64,000 bases of DNA from Leucobacter aridicollis (GCF_024399335.1 NZ_CP075339.1:2604001-2668000); one strand, 5' to 3'. Positions 49,528-62,410 are shown, counted from the stretch's first letter. Notes: generated by a model from the sequence alone, not told the origin. Numbers and translations: made by a program.

Positions 49528-50031
49528 CTACTTGACTTCGGTGAATCCGCTGTCAGTCAGGGTCTTCACTGCTTCCTTGAGGCTCACGTCGCGCGCCTCC
49601 TCGGGGTTCTCCCCGGGGTCGCCGCCGGTGACAGACGCCAGCTTCTCGAGATCAAGATCCGCGTAGGTGAGTGTGACTGTCTCGGTGAGCTCATCGTCCC
49701 CGAAGTCGATCGAATGCTCGACACCCTTGATTCCCTTGTACTGCTCGGCGAGCGGAGCAACCGACTCCTCGGCAGCCGCGCGATCTGCGATACCGCTGGC
49801 CTCATAGTTGACGACGTTCTTGGTCGTCTGCTTGGTCACCTTGTCGCCGTCGGCGACGTAGGTCACCGTGAGCTCAGCGCCCTCGACCGAACGAGTGAGC
49901 GTCGTCTCGGTGGTCTCACCCGTGGTGTCATCACCACCGCTGCATCCCGTGAGGGCGAGCGCAGCGGCGACAATCACTGCCGCGACCTTGCCTGTTCGCT
50001 TGGTGGCCTGGGGGCTAAGCTTCGTCAGCAC
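49528..50031 (-). CDS. Lipoprotein, DUF1307/YehR-like
   Basis: 167 aa. Signal peptide with Lys/Arg start (KLSPQATKRTGK), hydrophobic AAVIVAAALALTGC lipobox with Cys near residue 30, then SGGDD/TTGETTE linker. The mature part is a small Thr/Glu-rich domain resembling YehR-family lipoproteins. The start is GTG 50031 behind AGGAGAAGA. It overlaps the phosphatase gene by 17 bp, suggesting co-expression. Function unknown. Confidence 0.8.
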   Translation of the reverse strand: MLTKLSPQATKRTGKVAAVIVAAALALTGCSGGDDTTGETTETTLTRSVEGAELTVTYVADGDKVTKQTTKNVVNYEASGIADRAAAEESVAPLAEQYKGIKGVEHSIDFGDDELTETVTLTYADLDLEKLASVTGGDPGENPEEARDVSLKEAVKTLTDSGFTEVK

Positions 50032-50917
50032 TCTTCTCCTCAACTGATGGAGCGTCGCCGCTCGGTTCCAACTCGACACCGCTCGAAGCAAGGCTTCCGG
50101 TGTCGATCACGTCACCAACTGCGTGAACGTCGATCACCACGACCGTAACATTGTCGCGGCCGGCGTTGTTGAGTGCTTGCTCAACGAGTGTGTTCGCTGC
50201 GTCTTCAGCACTGTGCTGAGTGGAGAGGAAGTACTGGATACCGACCTCTGTGAGCTCCTTGGTGAGCCCGTCTGAGCAGATCAGGATGCGCTGGCCCGGA
50301 ATCAGGGCGAGCGTCGTGTAATCGGGCAGCGGCGCTTCGCCAAGCCCGACAGCCCTGGTGATTACGTTTGCGTGCGGGTGAACCTCGGCCTCTTCCTCGG
50401 TGATCGCACCGGTATCGAGGAGGTGTTGTACGACCGAATGATCGACAGTGATCTGGCTGAGCGCGCCCTTGAAGTACTGATAAACGCGGGAGTCTCCGAT
50501 GTTGAAGACCTTCCACACGGGGGTGTCGCTCTGCTCACTCACAATGACGCCAGTCACTGTTGTGCCCGCACCAAGTTCGGTGTCGCCAGTGTCGATTTCG
50601 ATGTCATCGACGGCCTGAGTGAGGATCTCGAGAATGTCGTCTTCCGTCACCGTGAGGTCGCCGGCGAGCTCGTTCAGCCGGCGCACCACCGCAGCCGACG
50701 CAACCTCGCCAGCCGAGTGACCGCCCATGCCGTCAGCGACGGCGAACACCGGCGGCACTGTAATGAAACTGTCCTGGTTCGTCTCTCGGCGGTTGCCGAC
50801 GTGCGTGATAGCGTGCCAGGAGAGCTCAATGTCGGCCTCCCCGCCCTGACGGTACGCGAGGCGTCGCCTCACCGCGTTCTCACCGTGGGTGGTCACCAGC
50901 TCATCTCCTGCACTCAT
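50015..50917 (-). CDS. PP2C-family Ser/Thr protein phosphatase
   Basis: 300 aa metal-dependent phosphatase. Motifs: NQDSFITV, VADGMGGHSAG, NIGDSRVYQYF, DHSVVQHLL, LICSDGLTKEL and GRDNVTVVVID, covering the metal-coordinating aspartates. The catalytic domain spans about residues 32-270; no transmembrane segment follows, so it is a soluble protein. The N-terminal 30 residues are variable. It likely reverses Ser/Thr kinase signalling, but no kinase is in the window. Confidence 0.92.
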   Translation of the reverse strand: MSAGDELVTTHGENAVRRRLAYRQGGEADIELSWHAITHVGNRRETNQDSFITVPPVFAVADGMGGHSAGEVASAAVVRRLNELAGDLTVTEDDILEILTQAVDDIEIDTGDTELGAGTTVTGVIVSEQSDTPVWKVFNIGDSRVYQYFKGALSQITVDHSVVQHLLDTGAITEEEAEVHPHANVITRAVGLGEAPLPDYTTLALIPGQRILICSDGLTKELTEVGIQYFLSTQHSAEDAANTLVEQALNNAGRDNVTVVVIDVHAVGDVIDTGSLASSGVELEPSGDAPSVEEKSADEA

Positions 50918-50922
50918 GTATT

Positions 50923-51705
50923 CTAGCGGCTCGCTGCCGGGACGCCCTGAAGCGTCACCAGTCGAAGCGTTGACGCGTCGGCGCCCACGCCAAGCTCAAG
51001 CCCAGTTGCGCGGGCCCACTCGAGCAACTCAGACCGAGACGAGATCGCAGGCGCACTTTCTGCGAGACGGCGAACGAGGTCGCCCTTTGCTGCCTTGTTG
51101 AAATGGTTCAGAGCGCGAACCTCACCATCGTCTGAGCGCGCCACCACTTCGAGGTAGTCAGCCTGTTCCGCTCCGAGCGCGCCGAGCGGAGCGAGTGCTG
51201 CGTAGTCCTTTGACCTCAAGTCGAGAACGTACGCAGATCCCTCGAGCGCGCCCTCGTGTGGCGCAGCCCACAGCTTTGCGAGCGGTGAGCCAAGCTCTGG
51301 GAGCCGAGAGGACGCCGAGACGCGGTACGCAGGTATGGCGTCTCCACCACGCACGAGACCAAAGAGCGCTGACTGCACGAACACATGATCGCGGAGCCAG
51401 TCGAGTGCCTCAGGCGCGAGGGTTTCGGTGTCGAGGGCGTCGTACAGCACGCCCGTGTAGCGCTCAATCGCCGGCATTGCGCCGCTCGCATCGAGTTCAA
51501 GATTTCGCAGCCGCTCGTCGCGGTTCTTCACGCCAAGCTTGAGCGCCTTCGTCGCCGCGCTCTCATCGCCGCTTACTGATTCAAGTGCCCGCTGGGCCGC
51601 GGCGCGCGGGGCGGCGAGCCGCTCCCCGAGGAAGAGCTCGCGGGGGGAAAACGGAAGCCGCCCTCCGAGACGTTTGGTCTCAGAGGGCGGCAACAGGATA
51701 CGCAT
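50923..51705 (-). CDS. yaaA: Peroxide stress protein YaaA
   Basis: 260 aa, DUF328/YaaA family, begins MRILLPPSETK as in the whole family. YaaA limits hydrogen-peroxide damage by lowering free intracellular iron in E. coli. Conserved HFNKAAKGDLVRRLAE near residue 210 is present. It lies 5 bp upstream of the phosphatase gene in the same direction and 58 bp from the atpC stop. Confidence 0.88.
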   Translation of the reverse strand: MRILLPPSETKRLGGRLPFSPRELFLGERLAAPRAAAQRALESVSGDESAATKALKLGVKNRDERLRNLELDASGAMPAIERYTGVLYDALDTETLAPEALDWLRDHVFVQSALFGLVRGGDAIPAYRVSASSRLPELGSPLAKLWAAPHEGALEGSAYVLDLRSKDYAALAPLGALGAEQADYLEVVARSDDGEVRALNHFNKAAKGDLVRRLAESAPAISSRSELLEWARATGLELGVGADASTLRLVTLQGVPAASR

Positions 51706-51763
51706 AGTGACTCTAGCCTAGCGCGGTGCGGGCAGCAGCCCGTCCGTTTCTGTGACAGCCAGC

Positions 51764-52024
51764 CTACGCGACGAGCACGGCGTCGCCGGCTACGACGGTG
51801 ACGGTGTCGTGGTCGACAGACAGGAACCCGTCCTCAGCGTTCACGGTAACCTTCTCGCCCGCCGAAGTCGTCACGCGTACCTCACCCTTCGCGAGGAGAG
51901 CGAGGAACGGCTGGTGGCCGGTGAGGATACCAATCTCGCCTTCGACAGTGTTCGCGACAACCTGGCTGGCTGCGCCAGACCAGATCTCGCTCGTTGCCGA
52001 GACAACCTTGACGTTGAGCGCCAT
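51764..52024 (-). CDS. atpC: ATP synthase epsilon subunit, short form
   Basis: 86-aa F1 epsilon subunit starting at MALNVKVVSA, 2 bp after atpD. It contains the beta-sandwich with EGEIGILTGHQPF and the tail DHDTVTVVAGDAVLVA, then stops. Most epsilon subunits have 120-140 residues with a C-terminal two-helix domain that can inhibit ATP hydrolysis; that domain is missing here. An in-frame longer start at 52057 lies inside atpD. Confidence 0.92.
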   Translation of the reverse strand: MALNVKVVSATSEIWSGAASQVVANTVEGEIGILTGHQPFLALLAKGEVRVTTSAGEKVTVNAEDGFLSVDHDTVTVVAGDAVLVA

Positions 52025-52026
52025 GA

Positions 52027-53496
<1,470 letters not shown>

Positions 53497-54381
53497 TTAG
53501 GACAGCGCGTCAGCGCCGCCCACGATCTCGGAAATCTGCTGGGTGATTTCCGCCTGGCGTGCGTTGTTGGCAAGGCGGGTGAAGTCGCGGATGAGTGTGT
53601 CAGCGTTGTCACTCGCGGACTTCATCGCCTTCTGGGTTGCCGCGTGCTTTGCAGCTGCGGACTCAAGCATCGCGTTAAAAATACGCGACTCGATGTAGTC
53701 GGGCAGCAGCTTGTCGAGCACGACGTCTGCCTCTGGCTCGAATTCGTACAGCGGGTTCAGGTCGTTCGCCTCTGCGACGCCCTCAACGATCTGCAGCGGC
53801 AGCAGGCGGGTAACCTGCGGCGCCTGCGTGACCATGCTGATGAAGCGGTTGTATACGAGGTGGATCTCCTGTACACCGCCCTCGTCGCTGTTGCGAAGGA
53901 ACGCCGAGACGACAGCCTCTGCAACTTCCTTGGCGGTCTCGAACACCGGGTTCTCGGTGTCCCCAACCCACACGCGCTCAGCAGCGCGACGGCGGAAGGT
54001 GAAGTACCCCTGCGCCTTACGCCCGATGAGGTAGTACGAGATCTCCTTGCCCTCGGCACGAAGCAGCTCGCTGAGCTCCTCGGCCTCGCGCAGTACCTGC
54101 GAGTTGAACGCGCCTGCAAGGCCGCGATCGGAGGTGAAGATCACAACTGCTGCGCGCTCGACTGTGTCAGCCTCGGTCAGCAGCGGGTGGTCGGTCTTCG
54201 CGTGCGTCGCAACCGCCGATACAGCCCGGGTAATCGCCTGGGTGTAGGGGTTTGAGGCGTCAACGCGAGCCCGTGCCTTCTGAATGCGTGAGGCAGCGAT
54301 GAGCTCCATCGCACGGGTGATCTTCTTGGTCGTCTGGGCAGAGCGAATGCGCTGCCTGTAGACCCGAAGTTGCGCTCCCAT
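53497..54381 (-). CDS. atpG: ATP synthase gamma subunit
   Basis: 294 aa rotor shaft of F1. N-terminal helix [25 protein letters not shown] and C-terminal [37 protein letters not shown] helix form the coiled coil (given here by position 1-30 and 245-290). Located between atpA and atpD with a 24-bp gap to atpD. Confidence 0.96.
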   Translation of the reverse strand: MGAQLRVYRQRIRSAQTTKKITRAMELIAASRIQKARARVDASNPYTQAITRAVSAVATHAKTDHPLLTEADTVERAAVVIFTSDRGLAGAFNSQVLREAEELSELLRAEGKEISYYLIGRKAQGYFTFRRRAAERVWVGDTENPVFETAKEVAEAVVSAFLRNSDEGGVQEIHLVYNRFISMVTQAPQVTRLLPLQIVEGVAEANDLNPLYEFEPEADVVLDKLLPDYIESRIFNAMLESAAAKHAATQKAMKSASDNADTLIRDFTRLANNARQAEITQQISEIVGGADALS

Positions 54382-54458
54382 GTCTCTCCTGTGTTGTTCG
54401 GTGCTTGCAAGTTGTCAAGTGGCGAGGGGTGGGGGCGCTGGCGCCCCCACCGCCTCAG

Positions 54459-56084
54459 CTACTTCTTGACGACGAGCTGCTCCTGCTGGATCTCTGCCTC
54501 GTCGAGCGCGTCGAACTGCTCGTTGAGGGACTTGCCCTCAGCGGTCAGGAACTCGCTCTTGAACTTCTCGATCTGAGCGGTGAGCTCAGCAACGATGTCG
54601 TCGTCGAGAACATTCGTCTTCGCAAGCGTCGACAGCGCCTCGGAGTTGCGGCCGAGGTAGTCGAGGAACTCGCGCTCGAAACGGAGGATGTCTACGACGG
54701 GGACGTCATCAAGGAAGCCCTTGGTGCCTGCCCAGATCGAAACCGTCTGCTCCTCAACCGCGAACGGTGAGTACTGCGGCTGCTTGAGGAGCTCGGTGAG
54801 GCGTGCGCCACGCTCGAGCTGCTTACGGCTTGCCGCGTCGAGGTCGGATGCGAACATCGCGAATGCCTCGAGCGCACGGTACTGAGCGAGCTCAAGCTTG
54901 AGCGTGCCCGAGACCTTCTTGATCGACTTCACCTGCGCGTCGCCGCCAACGCGAGACACCGAGATACCCACGTCAACTGCGGGGCGCTGGTTCGCGTTGA
55001 ACAGGTCCGACTGGAGGAAGATCTGGCCGTCGGTGATCGAGATCACGTTGGTCGGAATGTAGGCCGAAACGTCGTTCGCCTTCGTCTCGATGATCGGCAG
55101 ACCGGTCATCGAGCCCGCGCCGAGCTCGTCCGAGAGCTTTGCGCAACGCTCGAGCAGACGCGAGTGGAGGTAGAACACGTCACCCGGGTATGCCTCGCGC
55201 CCCGGCGGGCGGCGGAGCAGCAGCGAAACGGCGCGGTATGCCTCAGCCTGCTTCGAAAGATCATCAAAGATGATGAGAACATGCTTGCTGTCGTACATCC
55301 AGTGCTGGCCGATAGCCGAGCCGGTGTACGGAGCGAGGTACTTGAAGCCTGCGGGATCAGATGCGGGCGAAGCAATGATGGTGGTGTACTCCATCGCACC
55401 TGCGTCCTCAAGGGCGCCCTTCACCGAAGCGATGGTCGAGCCCTTCTGGCCGATAGCAACATAGATGCAGCGAACCTGCTTGTTGGTGTCGCCCGACTCC
55501 CAGTTCGCCTTCTGGTTGATGATCGTGTCGATCGCAAGAGCGGTCTTGCCGGTCTGGCGGTCGCCAATGATGAGCTGGCGCTGGCCACGGCCAACCGGGA
55601 TCATCGCGTCGATCGCCTTAATGCCAGTCTGCAGCGGCTCGTGAACCGACTTACGCTGCATGACGCCGGGAGCCTGAAGCTCGAGGGCGCGACGCGACTC
55701 GATGCCGGTGATCTCGCCGAGGCCGTCGATCGGGTTACCGAGCGGGTCGACCACGCGGCCGAGGTAGCCCTCGCCCACGGGAACCGAGAGAACCTCGCCG
55801 GTGCGGGTGACCTGCTGGCCCTCCTCAATACCGGTGAACTGGCCGAGCACGACAACGCCGATCTCGTCCTCTTCGAGGTTCTGTGCAAGGCCAAGCGTGC
55901 CGTCTGCGAAGCGAACGAGCTCGTTGGCCATCACTCCGGGAAGCCCGGAGACGTGTGCAATGCCGTCAGCCGCGTCGACGACAGTTCCGACCTCGGTCTT
56001 CCCTGCCTGAGCCGGCTCGTACGATGCTGCGAATTCATTCAGCGCGCTACGGATCTCGTCCGGGCTGATTGAGAGTTCTGCCAT
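54459..56084 (-). CDS. atpA: ATP synthase alpha subunit
   Basis: 541 aa F1 subunit with the regulatory nucleotide site. Walker A is [11 protein letters not shown] (about residues 171-181), Walker B is [12 protein letters not shown]. Start [18 protein letters not shown] at ATG 56084, supported by GGAAAC upstream; the longer frame to 56186 is inside the gap and atpH end. The C-terminal 40 residues are a charged actinobacterial extension. Confidence 0.97.
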   Translation of the reverse strand: MAELSISPDEIRSALNEFAASYEPAQAGKTEVGTVVDAADGIAHVSGLPGVMANELVRFADGTLGLAQNLEEDEIGVVVLGQFTGIEEGQQVTRTGEVLSVPVGEGYLGRVVDPLGNPIDGLGEITGIESRRALELQAPGVMQRKSVHEPLQTGIKAIDAMIPVGRGQRQLIIGDRQTGKTALAIDTIINQKANWESGDTNKQVRCIYVAIGQKGSTIASVKGALEDAGAMEYTTIIASPASDPAGFKYLAPYTGSAIGQHWMYDSKHVLIIFDDLSKQAEAYRAVSLLLRRPPGREAYPGDVFYLHSRLLERCAKLSDELGAGSMTGLPIIETKANDVSAYIPTNVISITDGQIFLQSDLFNANQRPAVDVGISVSRVGGDAQVKSIKKVSGTLKLELAQYRALEAFAMFASDLDAASRKQLERGARLTELLKQPQYSPFAVEEQTVSIWAGTKGFLDDVPVVDILRFEREFLDYLGRNSEALSTLAKTNVLDDDIVAELTAQIEKFKSEFLTAEGKSLNEQFDALDEAEIQQEQLVVKK

Positions 56085-56139
56085 TTCGTTTCCTCTATCT
56101 GTTCCGGAGAGACTCTCCGGCAAGTAACTATGTTGTGCT

Positions 56140-56916
56140 CTACGCAGCGAGCCGCTGGCGGAGGTCTTCCAGGCGAGCCCGGACACTTCCGTCGATAACG
56201 TCGTCAGCCATGTGGATACGGACGCCGCCGATCAGGGCAGGGTCCACAACCGTGGTGACCTTGACCTTGCGGCCAGCGCTCTGCTCGAGCAGAGCAGCCA
56301 ACTTCTCCTGCTGTGCGCTTGTCAGCGGAGCCGCAACGGTCACCGTCGCGAGCTCAAGCCCACCCTGGTCAGCGGCCACGCGAGCCGCTTCAGTGAGCGC
56401 TGCATTGACGCGACGACCGCGCGGGTTTGCGACCACGTGGGCCACGACACCGAGCGCGCCAGCTGAGAGCTTGCCAGAGAAGATTTTCGACGCGAGCTGC
56501 GCCTTCGCTGCGGGATCGCCGAGCTTGTTGCCCAGCTCGAGCTCGAGCTCATGGCTCGAGTTGATCGTCGCTGTCGCCGCGAGCAGCTCATCGGCAAGGC
56601 CGGGCTCTGCAAGCGCCTGCGCACGGAAGCCAAGCTCCTCGACGCCATCAACGAATTCAGCCGCGGTCGACCAGTTCTGCTCGACTGCTGCGGTGAGCAC
56701 AGAGCGCGCGCCAGCCGACAGGCTGCCGAAGAGCTTGCCGACGACCTCTGCCTTCGCAGAAGCCGGGAGCGATGCATCAGCGAGAGCACTCACGAGGGCA
56801 GGTGAGCCCTCGATCTGCGCAGACGCCGAAAGAAGCTCTGAACCGACTGCCTTCCCGAGGCGGCCGCTGAGCGCGGACTTCGCCTTCGCGAGTGCCTCGC
56901 GTGACGCGCTGCCCAT
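56140..56916 (-). CDS. atpH: ATP synthase delta subunit
   Basis: 258-aa F1 delta (OSCP) subunit, longer than the 177-aa E. coli form, as is usual in actinobacteria. Rich in Ala; C-terminal [21 protein letters not shown] block is the family signature. Start ATG overlaps the atpF stop by one base (TAATG). Confidence 0.95.
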   Translation of the reverse strand: MGSASREALAKAKSALSGRLGKAVGSELLSASAQIEGSPALVSALADASLPASAKAEVVGKLFGSLSAGARSVLTAAVEQNWSTAAEFVDGVEELGFRAQALAEPGLADELLAATATINSSHELELELGNKLGDPAAKAQLASKIFSGKLSAGALGVVAHVVANPRGRRVNAALTEAARVAADQGGLELATVTVAAPLTSAQQEKLAALLEQSAGRKVKVTTVVDPALIGGVRIHMADDVIDGSVRARLEDLRQRLAA

Positions 56917-57467
56917 TACTTCGCCGCCCGTTCGGACGCTTCGAGGTCGACGAGGAAGCGGTCGACGAGAGCCGATGCCTTCTTGTCGTCGCTCAAGCTC
57001 TCACCGACCACGCCAGAAGCGAGATCGATTGCGAGTGAGCCAACATCCTTGCGCAGCGAAACGAGGGCGCTCTGGCGCTCTGCCTCGATCTGCACCTGAG
57101 CTGCCTGCGTGATGCGGGCCTGCTCGGTTGTGGCGTCTTCCTTTGCCTTCGACACGATCTTGGTCGCATCGAGACGTGCCGCCTCGCGGATCTCGCCAGC
57201 TTCCTGGCGAGCGCTTGCGAGCTGCGCGGTGTACTCCTGCAAGGCAGCCTCTGCCTTCGCCTGAGCCTCATCGGCCTTTGCGATGTTCCCCTCAATCGCT
57301 TCGGCGCGAGCGTCAAGCATGACCTGCACCTTCGGGAGGAAGACCTTCCAGAATGCGATGAGGATAATGAAGAACGCGATCGCCGACCAGACGATATCGT
57401 ACGTTGCCGGAAGCAGCGGGTTCTGAGTAGCGCCCTCTGCAGCGGCGAACTGCACTGCGTGATTCAT
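56916..57467 (-). CDS. atpF: ATP synthase b subunit
   Basis: 183 aa with one N-terminal membrane helix (TYDIVWSAIAFFIILIAFW) and a long Ala/Glu/Arg-rich coiled coil making the peripheral stalk. GGGAGG precedes ATG 57467. No sign of the b-delta fusion seen in mycobacteria. Confidence 0.95.
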   Translation of the reverse strand: MNHAVQFAAAEGATQNPLLPATYDIVWSAIAFFIILIAFWKVFLPKVQVMLDARAEAIEGNIAKADEAQAKAEAALQEYTAQLASARQEAGEIREAARLDATKIVSKAKEDATTEQARITQAAQVQIEAERQSALVSLRKDVGSLAIDLASGVVGESLSDDKKASALVDRFLVDLEASERAAK

Positions 57468-57500
57468 CTTGCCTCCCTTTCGAGACTAGTGAAAGGTTGC

Positions 57501-58584
<1,084 letters not shown>

Positions 58585-58805
58585 AGCGTTAGCGAACAGG
58601 CCATTCTCCTGATTCGGGGCGCGGCGTCAGCCGCACGGCATCGAACGATGGTCGTGCGCCCTGCTCGCGGGCACTCAGAAATGGCGCCACGGGGCTGGGA
58701 ACGAACTTATCCTAACAAGGTTTCACCCCGAGCGAAACTCGGGAGGGGCCCTCGCGGGTCAAGATTTTGCGGTGGCTGAGAATCTCCCCTCAAGCCCGCG
58801 CAGAA
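58585..58805 (-). promoter_or_regulatory. Leader region between atpI and atpB with a small hairpin
   Basis: 221 bp, the largest gap in the ATP synthase cluster. It contains a CCCGAG-CGAAA-CTCGGG hairpin (58727-58743) and, on the minus strand, a TAGGAT -10-like element near 58710. Probably an internal promoter for the atpBEFHAGDC genes, inferred from size and position only. Confidence 0.4.
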
Positions 58806-59306
58806 TTACGGCAGATTTGCGCTGTATGGTACGCGTGCCTTGGCAACAATCACTGTGTCGATCACGATCGAGACAATTACTGTAGCCACGAGCGCGATGA
58901 ACAGCATCTTCGGGTCAAGCCAGGGCTGATCTCGAAGGAGCAACGCGGCGACGACGAATGCAATGAGCTTCAGCACCCAGGTGCCCATGACGATCCCCAT
59001 AAAGATCTGCAGGTAAACCGGACTCTGCACAAACCGGTTCGCGAACGCGATGCTTCCAACAGTGGCGAGCAACAGCGCTCCCCCAATTGCGGCCCCGATG
59101 AGCCCACCAACGAGGCCGTTCGTGCCACTCACCAGGAAACCGACGGCCGCAAACACGAGCATCGAGGCGACAGTCGCGATGATGCCCCAGCGCACACCGC
59201 GAAGCAGCATGGGCTGTGAAGATGGCATCGGGTACTCGCCGCTGCCATACGTGGAGGGTTCAAGCTCCGGCGACTGTGCGGGTTCGGGGTGCACAGGTGT
59301 GCTCAC
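58806..59306 (-). CDS. AtpI-like membrane protein
   Basis: 166 aa, four membrane helices after a 35-residue Pro-rich cytoplasmic start. Position before atpB, topology and small size identify it as the AtpI/Unc-I type assembly helper, though similarity is low, as in other actinobacteria. The GTG start overlaps the preceding gene (GTGA). Confidence 0.82.
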   Translation of the reverse strand: MSTPVHPEPAQSPELEPSTYGSGEYPMPSSQPMLLRGVRWGIIATVASMLVFAAVGFLVSGTNGLVGGLIGAAIGGALLLATVGSIAFANRFVQSPVYLQIFMGIVMGTWVLKLIAFVVAALLLRDQPWLDPKMLFIALVATVIVSIVIDTVIVAKARVPYSANLP

Positions 59307-60508
59307 TCGGTGGTCCTTTCGTTGGGCGTCGCGCCGAGGTCTGCGCGTACGTCCGGGCCAGGTGCGGGGCCACCCCGCTCTTGTAACGCTACCAATCTGC
59401 GCTGCGCGAGTGCTGCGCGTACCCGGCTTGCCGGGAACCTGACGAGTAGTACGCCCGCCACGATGCCGACGACGAGCACGATCAGTGGCAGGGCGAAGCT
59501 CTGACTGGTGAAGACGAGCAAGCCCGCCACCGAGAGCACCGCGGTGCCGAGGTAGAAGATCGAAACCGCCTGGACCGGCGAGTGCCCCATATCTAGGAGG
59601 CGGTGGTGCAGGTGGAGGCGGTCTGCCTCGAACGGGCTCTTTCCGGCACGGAGGCGCCGAAGCACGGCGAGCACGAAGTCAGCCAACGGCATCGCGAGCA
59701 CCGCGAATGGCAACAGGATGGGAATGTAGCTCGCAAGCACGAGCTTAAGATCGAGGGCCGCGGGATCGAGGTCGCCCGTGACCGAGACCGTCGACGTCGC
59801 CATGAGCAGGCCGACAAGCAGGGCTCCCGTATCGCCCATAAACATTCGTGCGTGATGCCAATTGAACGGGATGAAGCCCACGCAGATCCCGACGAGCACG
59901 AGGGCAATCAGGCTCGCGAATGTCACTGCCTGTGAGTTGCCAAGCTGCGAGTTGAGGATGAGCGTATAGACGAAGAATGTCCCGCTCGCGATGATCGCCA
60001 CACCTGCAACGAGGCCATCAAGGCCATCGACGAAGTTGACAGCGTTCATCACAAGGGTAATGAGGAACACGGTGAGCACGAAGTTCACAGTTGACGAGCC
60101 GATGACAAGGGTGTCCCCGATAGGAATCGAGACGATCTGCACGCCGTTCCAGGCGAGCACGCCCGAGGCGAGGAGCTGGGCACCGAGCTTGATCATCCAG
60201 TCCAGGTCGAGCAAGTCATCGAGAAACCCGATCACTGCGATAAGCAGGCATGCCCCGATGAGCGCCCACATTTTCAAGCCGTCCCTGAAGAGCCCCTGGA
60301 ACTCGGGAAACAGGGCTGCGGCGCCGAGCCCAGCAAGCAACCCAATGAACATCGCGACGCCGCCAAGGCGCGGAGTCGGGTTCTTGTGCACATCTCGCTC
60401 TCGCACTTCCGGCGCCAGCTTGAAGCGCCTGGCGAGCCGCAGCACGCCGAACGACGCCGCCGCGGTCACGACGACCGCCACCGCGAACACCGGAAGGTAG
60501 GGGAACAT
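59303..60508 (-). CDS. Undecaprenyl-phosphate sugar-1-phosphate transferase (WecA/TagO/GT4)
   Basis: 401 aa, about ten or eleven membrane helices. Catalytic motifs: NAVNFVDGLDGLVAG (DxxD-type), FMGDTGALLVG and the DRLHLHHRLLDMGHS His box. Such enzymes attach GlcNAc-1-P or a related sugar phosphate to undecaprenyl phosphate to begin cell-wall polymer synthesis. Located between tsaC and atpI in the operon, as in many actinobacteria. Confidence 0.93.
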   Translation of the reverse strand: MFPYLPVFAVAVVVTAAASFGVLRLARRFKLAPEVRERDVHKNPTPRLGGVAMFIGLLAGLGAAALFPEFQGLFRDGLKMWALIGACLLIAVIGFLDDLLDLDWMIKLGAQLLASGVLAWNGVQIVSIPIGDTLVIGSSTVNFVLTVFLITLVMNAVNFVDGLDGLVAGVAIIASGTFFVYTLILNSQLGNSQAVTFASLIALVLVGICVGFIPFNWHHARMFMGDTGALLVGLLMATSTVSVTGDLDPAALDLKLVLASYIPILLPFAVLAMPLADFVLAVLRRLRAGKSPFEADRLHLHHRLLDMGHSPVQAVSIFYLGTAVLSVAGLLVFTSQSFALPLIVLVVGIVAGVLLVRFPASRVRAALAQRRLVALQERGGPAPGPDVRADLGATPNERTTE

Positions 60509-60510
60509 GA

Positions 60511-61329
60511 CTAGTCGCTGACTCGCGGCGCCTCAGAATTCTCATCGCCCTTGGAAGCATCCTCGCCACCCGAGGGCGCGGGCTTCACCTCACGCACTGG
60601 CTCGGCCCCGCCCGCAGGCTCAGACTCGGCTTCAGTCTCAGCGAGCGGAGTCGCTGAAGGGGCTGGCTGCTCGAGGACTGTAGCGTCCGGGAGTACTCGT
60701 TGCAGGTCCGCAACAGTGATGCTGCCCTGCCGCAGTACCCGCACCGTTCCGGTGCCGTCACCACCGAGAAGCGTGGCGTCGATAATCGTGGAGGCTTCAC
60801 CGCGGGCATCCCCGCCGTCGAGGTACACGGCGATCGAGTCGCCGAGCATGTCACGCGCCTCCTGTGCGGAACCAGCCGCTGGCAGACCAGTCTTGTTCGC
60901 CGAGGAAACCGCCAGCGGCCCAGTCTCCTGCAAAAGCTCGCGCGCGAATTCGTTTCCTGGGATCCTCAGCGCAACGGTTCCGCCAGTCTCGCCGAGATCC
61001 CAGCTGAGCGACGGATTCGCTTGCGTAATGATGGTGAGGGCGCCAGGCCAGAAAGCGTCAGCGAGGTCGTGGAGCGCCTCGGTCGCTTCGGCAGCAAGGG
61101 CCGCAAGGGTAACGACGTTTGGAATGAGCACCGGCGGGGGCGACTGCCTTCCGCGCCCCTTCGCATCAAGCAGTCGCTGCACGGCCTCGGGCGAGAACGC
61201 GTCAGCCGCAACGCCGTAGACGGTGTCTGTGGGCATGACGATGAGTTCGCCCCGGCCGAGCGACTGGCGAGCGAGTCTCGTCCCCTGCAGCAATTGGGCG
61301 CCGTCTGAACAGTCAAATACCTCGGACAT
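60511..61329 (-). CDS. tsaC: Threonylcarbamoyl-AMP synthase (TsaC/Sua5 family)
   Basis: 272 aa. The YrdC/Sua5 domain (about 10-205) carries MPTDTVYGVAADAF, KGRGRQSPPPVLI and SANKTGLPAAG, the family motifs. It makes threonylcarbamoyl-AMP for the universal t6A37 modification of tRNAs. An acidic Pro/Ser/Glu-rich tail of about 60 residues follows, with no domain. ATG 61329 is supported by the 11-bp gap to prmC. Confidence 0.93.
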   Translation of the reverse strand: MSEVFDCSDGAQLLQGTRLARQSLGRGELIVMPTDTVYGVAADAFSPEAVQRLLDAKGRGRQSPPPVLIPNVVTLAALAAEATEALHDLADAFWPGALTIITQANPSLSWDLGETGGTVALRIPGNEFARELLQETGPLAVSSANKTGLPAAGSAQEARDMLGDSIAVYLDGGDARGEASTIIDATLLGGDGTGTVRVLRQGSITVADLQRVLPDATVLEQPAPSATPLAETEAESEPAGGAEPVREVKPAPSGGEDASKGDENSEAPRVSD

Positions 61330-61340
61330 AGTTCGCAATT

Positions 61341-62249
61341 CTACTTCAGTGCGGTTGTGGCGCGGTCGCGGCCCGTGAGATCTGGATGAGTGGCGGCAGC
61401 ACGCCACCCATCGGCGGCGAGCAGCTCGCGAATCGCCGCCCCCTGCCCCTCGGCGTGTTCGAGCACAAGCGCGCCACCAGGGGCCAGCAGGTTCGCTGCG
61501 ATACGGCTGATGATCCTGATCACATCGAGCCCGTCGTCGCCCCCATACAACGCGAGATCAGGATCGTGGTCGCGCACCTCAGGGTCCCGCGGCACCATTG
61601 CGGCGGGCACGTACGGCGGGTTCGACACAACCACGTTGACTCGCCCGGCGAGCCGCGCCGGGGCGAGCCTGCCCGGAACGAAGTCTGCGAGGTCTCCGTG
61701 AATGAGCTCGACCCGACCATCGCCAAGCGCTACGACGTTCTCGGCGGCCCAGGCGTGAGCGTCGGTACTCTTCTCGACCGCCCAGACACGCGCGGTTGGC
61801 ACTTCTGCTGCGAGGGCGAGCGCAATGGCGCCTGAGCCTGTACACAGGTCGACGGCGAGCGGCTCCGGCGTCGGGGCGAGCGTAAGCGCGTCGATCGCGA
61901 ACTGAGCGACAGTCTCAGTCTCTGGCCGAGGCACGAACACGCCAGGGCCGACACGTAGCTCGAGAGACCTGAACGGCGCCTTCCCTGTCAGATGCTGCAG
62001 CGGCAGTCGCGAGGCGCGGAGTTCAGCGAGGTCGCGCAGCCGGTCTCCCTCAGCCTCCGTCAGACGCTCACCCATGATCGCCAGCGCCTGTACCCTGCCG
62101 CGGCTCACATCAAGCACATGAGCGACGAGCAGCTCGGCGTCGACCTCTGGGTCGACGATCCCCGCCTCCGAGAACCTGTCGCGCATCACGCGAAGAACTT
62201 GGTCGACCTGGGGTCCGAATGCGTCAGTCACTTGCTCATTCTCTCGCAC
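61341..62249 (-). CDS. prmC: Peptide chain release factor N5-glutamine methyltransferase
   Basis: 302 aa SAM enzyme (HemK) that methylates the GGQ glutamine of release factors RF1 and RF2. The catalytic NPPY is in VVSNPPYVPA; the SAM loop is VDLCTGSGAIALA. Start taken at GTG 62249 behind a GAGG; GTG 62231 is an alternative. First gene of the operon leading to the ATP synthase. Confidence 0.92.
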   Translation of the reverse strand: MRENEQVTDAFGPQVDQVLRVMRDRFSEAGIVDPEVDAELLVAHVLDVSRGRVQALAIMGERLTEAEGDRLRDLAELRASRLPLQHLTGKAPFRSLELRVGPGVFVPRPETETVAQFAIDALTLAPTPEPLAVDLCTGSGAIALALAAEVPTARVWAVEKSTDAHAWAAENVVALGDGRVELIHGDLADFVPGRLAPARLAGRVNVVVSNPPYVPAAMVPRDPEVRDHDPDLALYGGDDGLDVIRIISRIAANLLAPGGALVLEHAEGQGAAIRELLAADGWRAAATHPDLTGRDRATTALK

Positions 62250-62410
62250 GGGGCCTCACCGCCACGCAGACTTCGCGACTTCGGGAATACCCATTCGCGT
62301 AAGGCGTTGTAACACAACGAGCATGAGCATAAGCATTCAGAAAGTTTCAGATAACCTGGTGGCATAACTCACCTACGCTGAACCACATCACGACACGGAG
62401 GTCATTCCGC

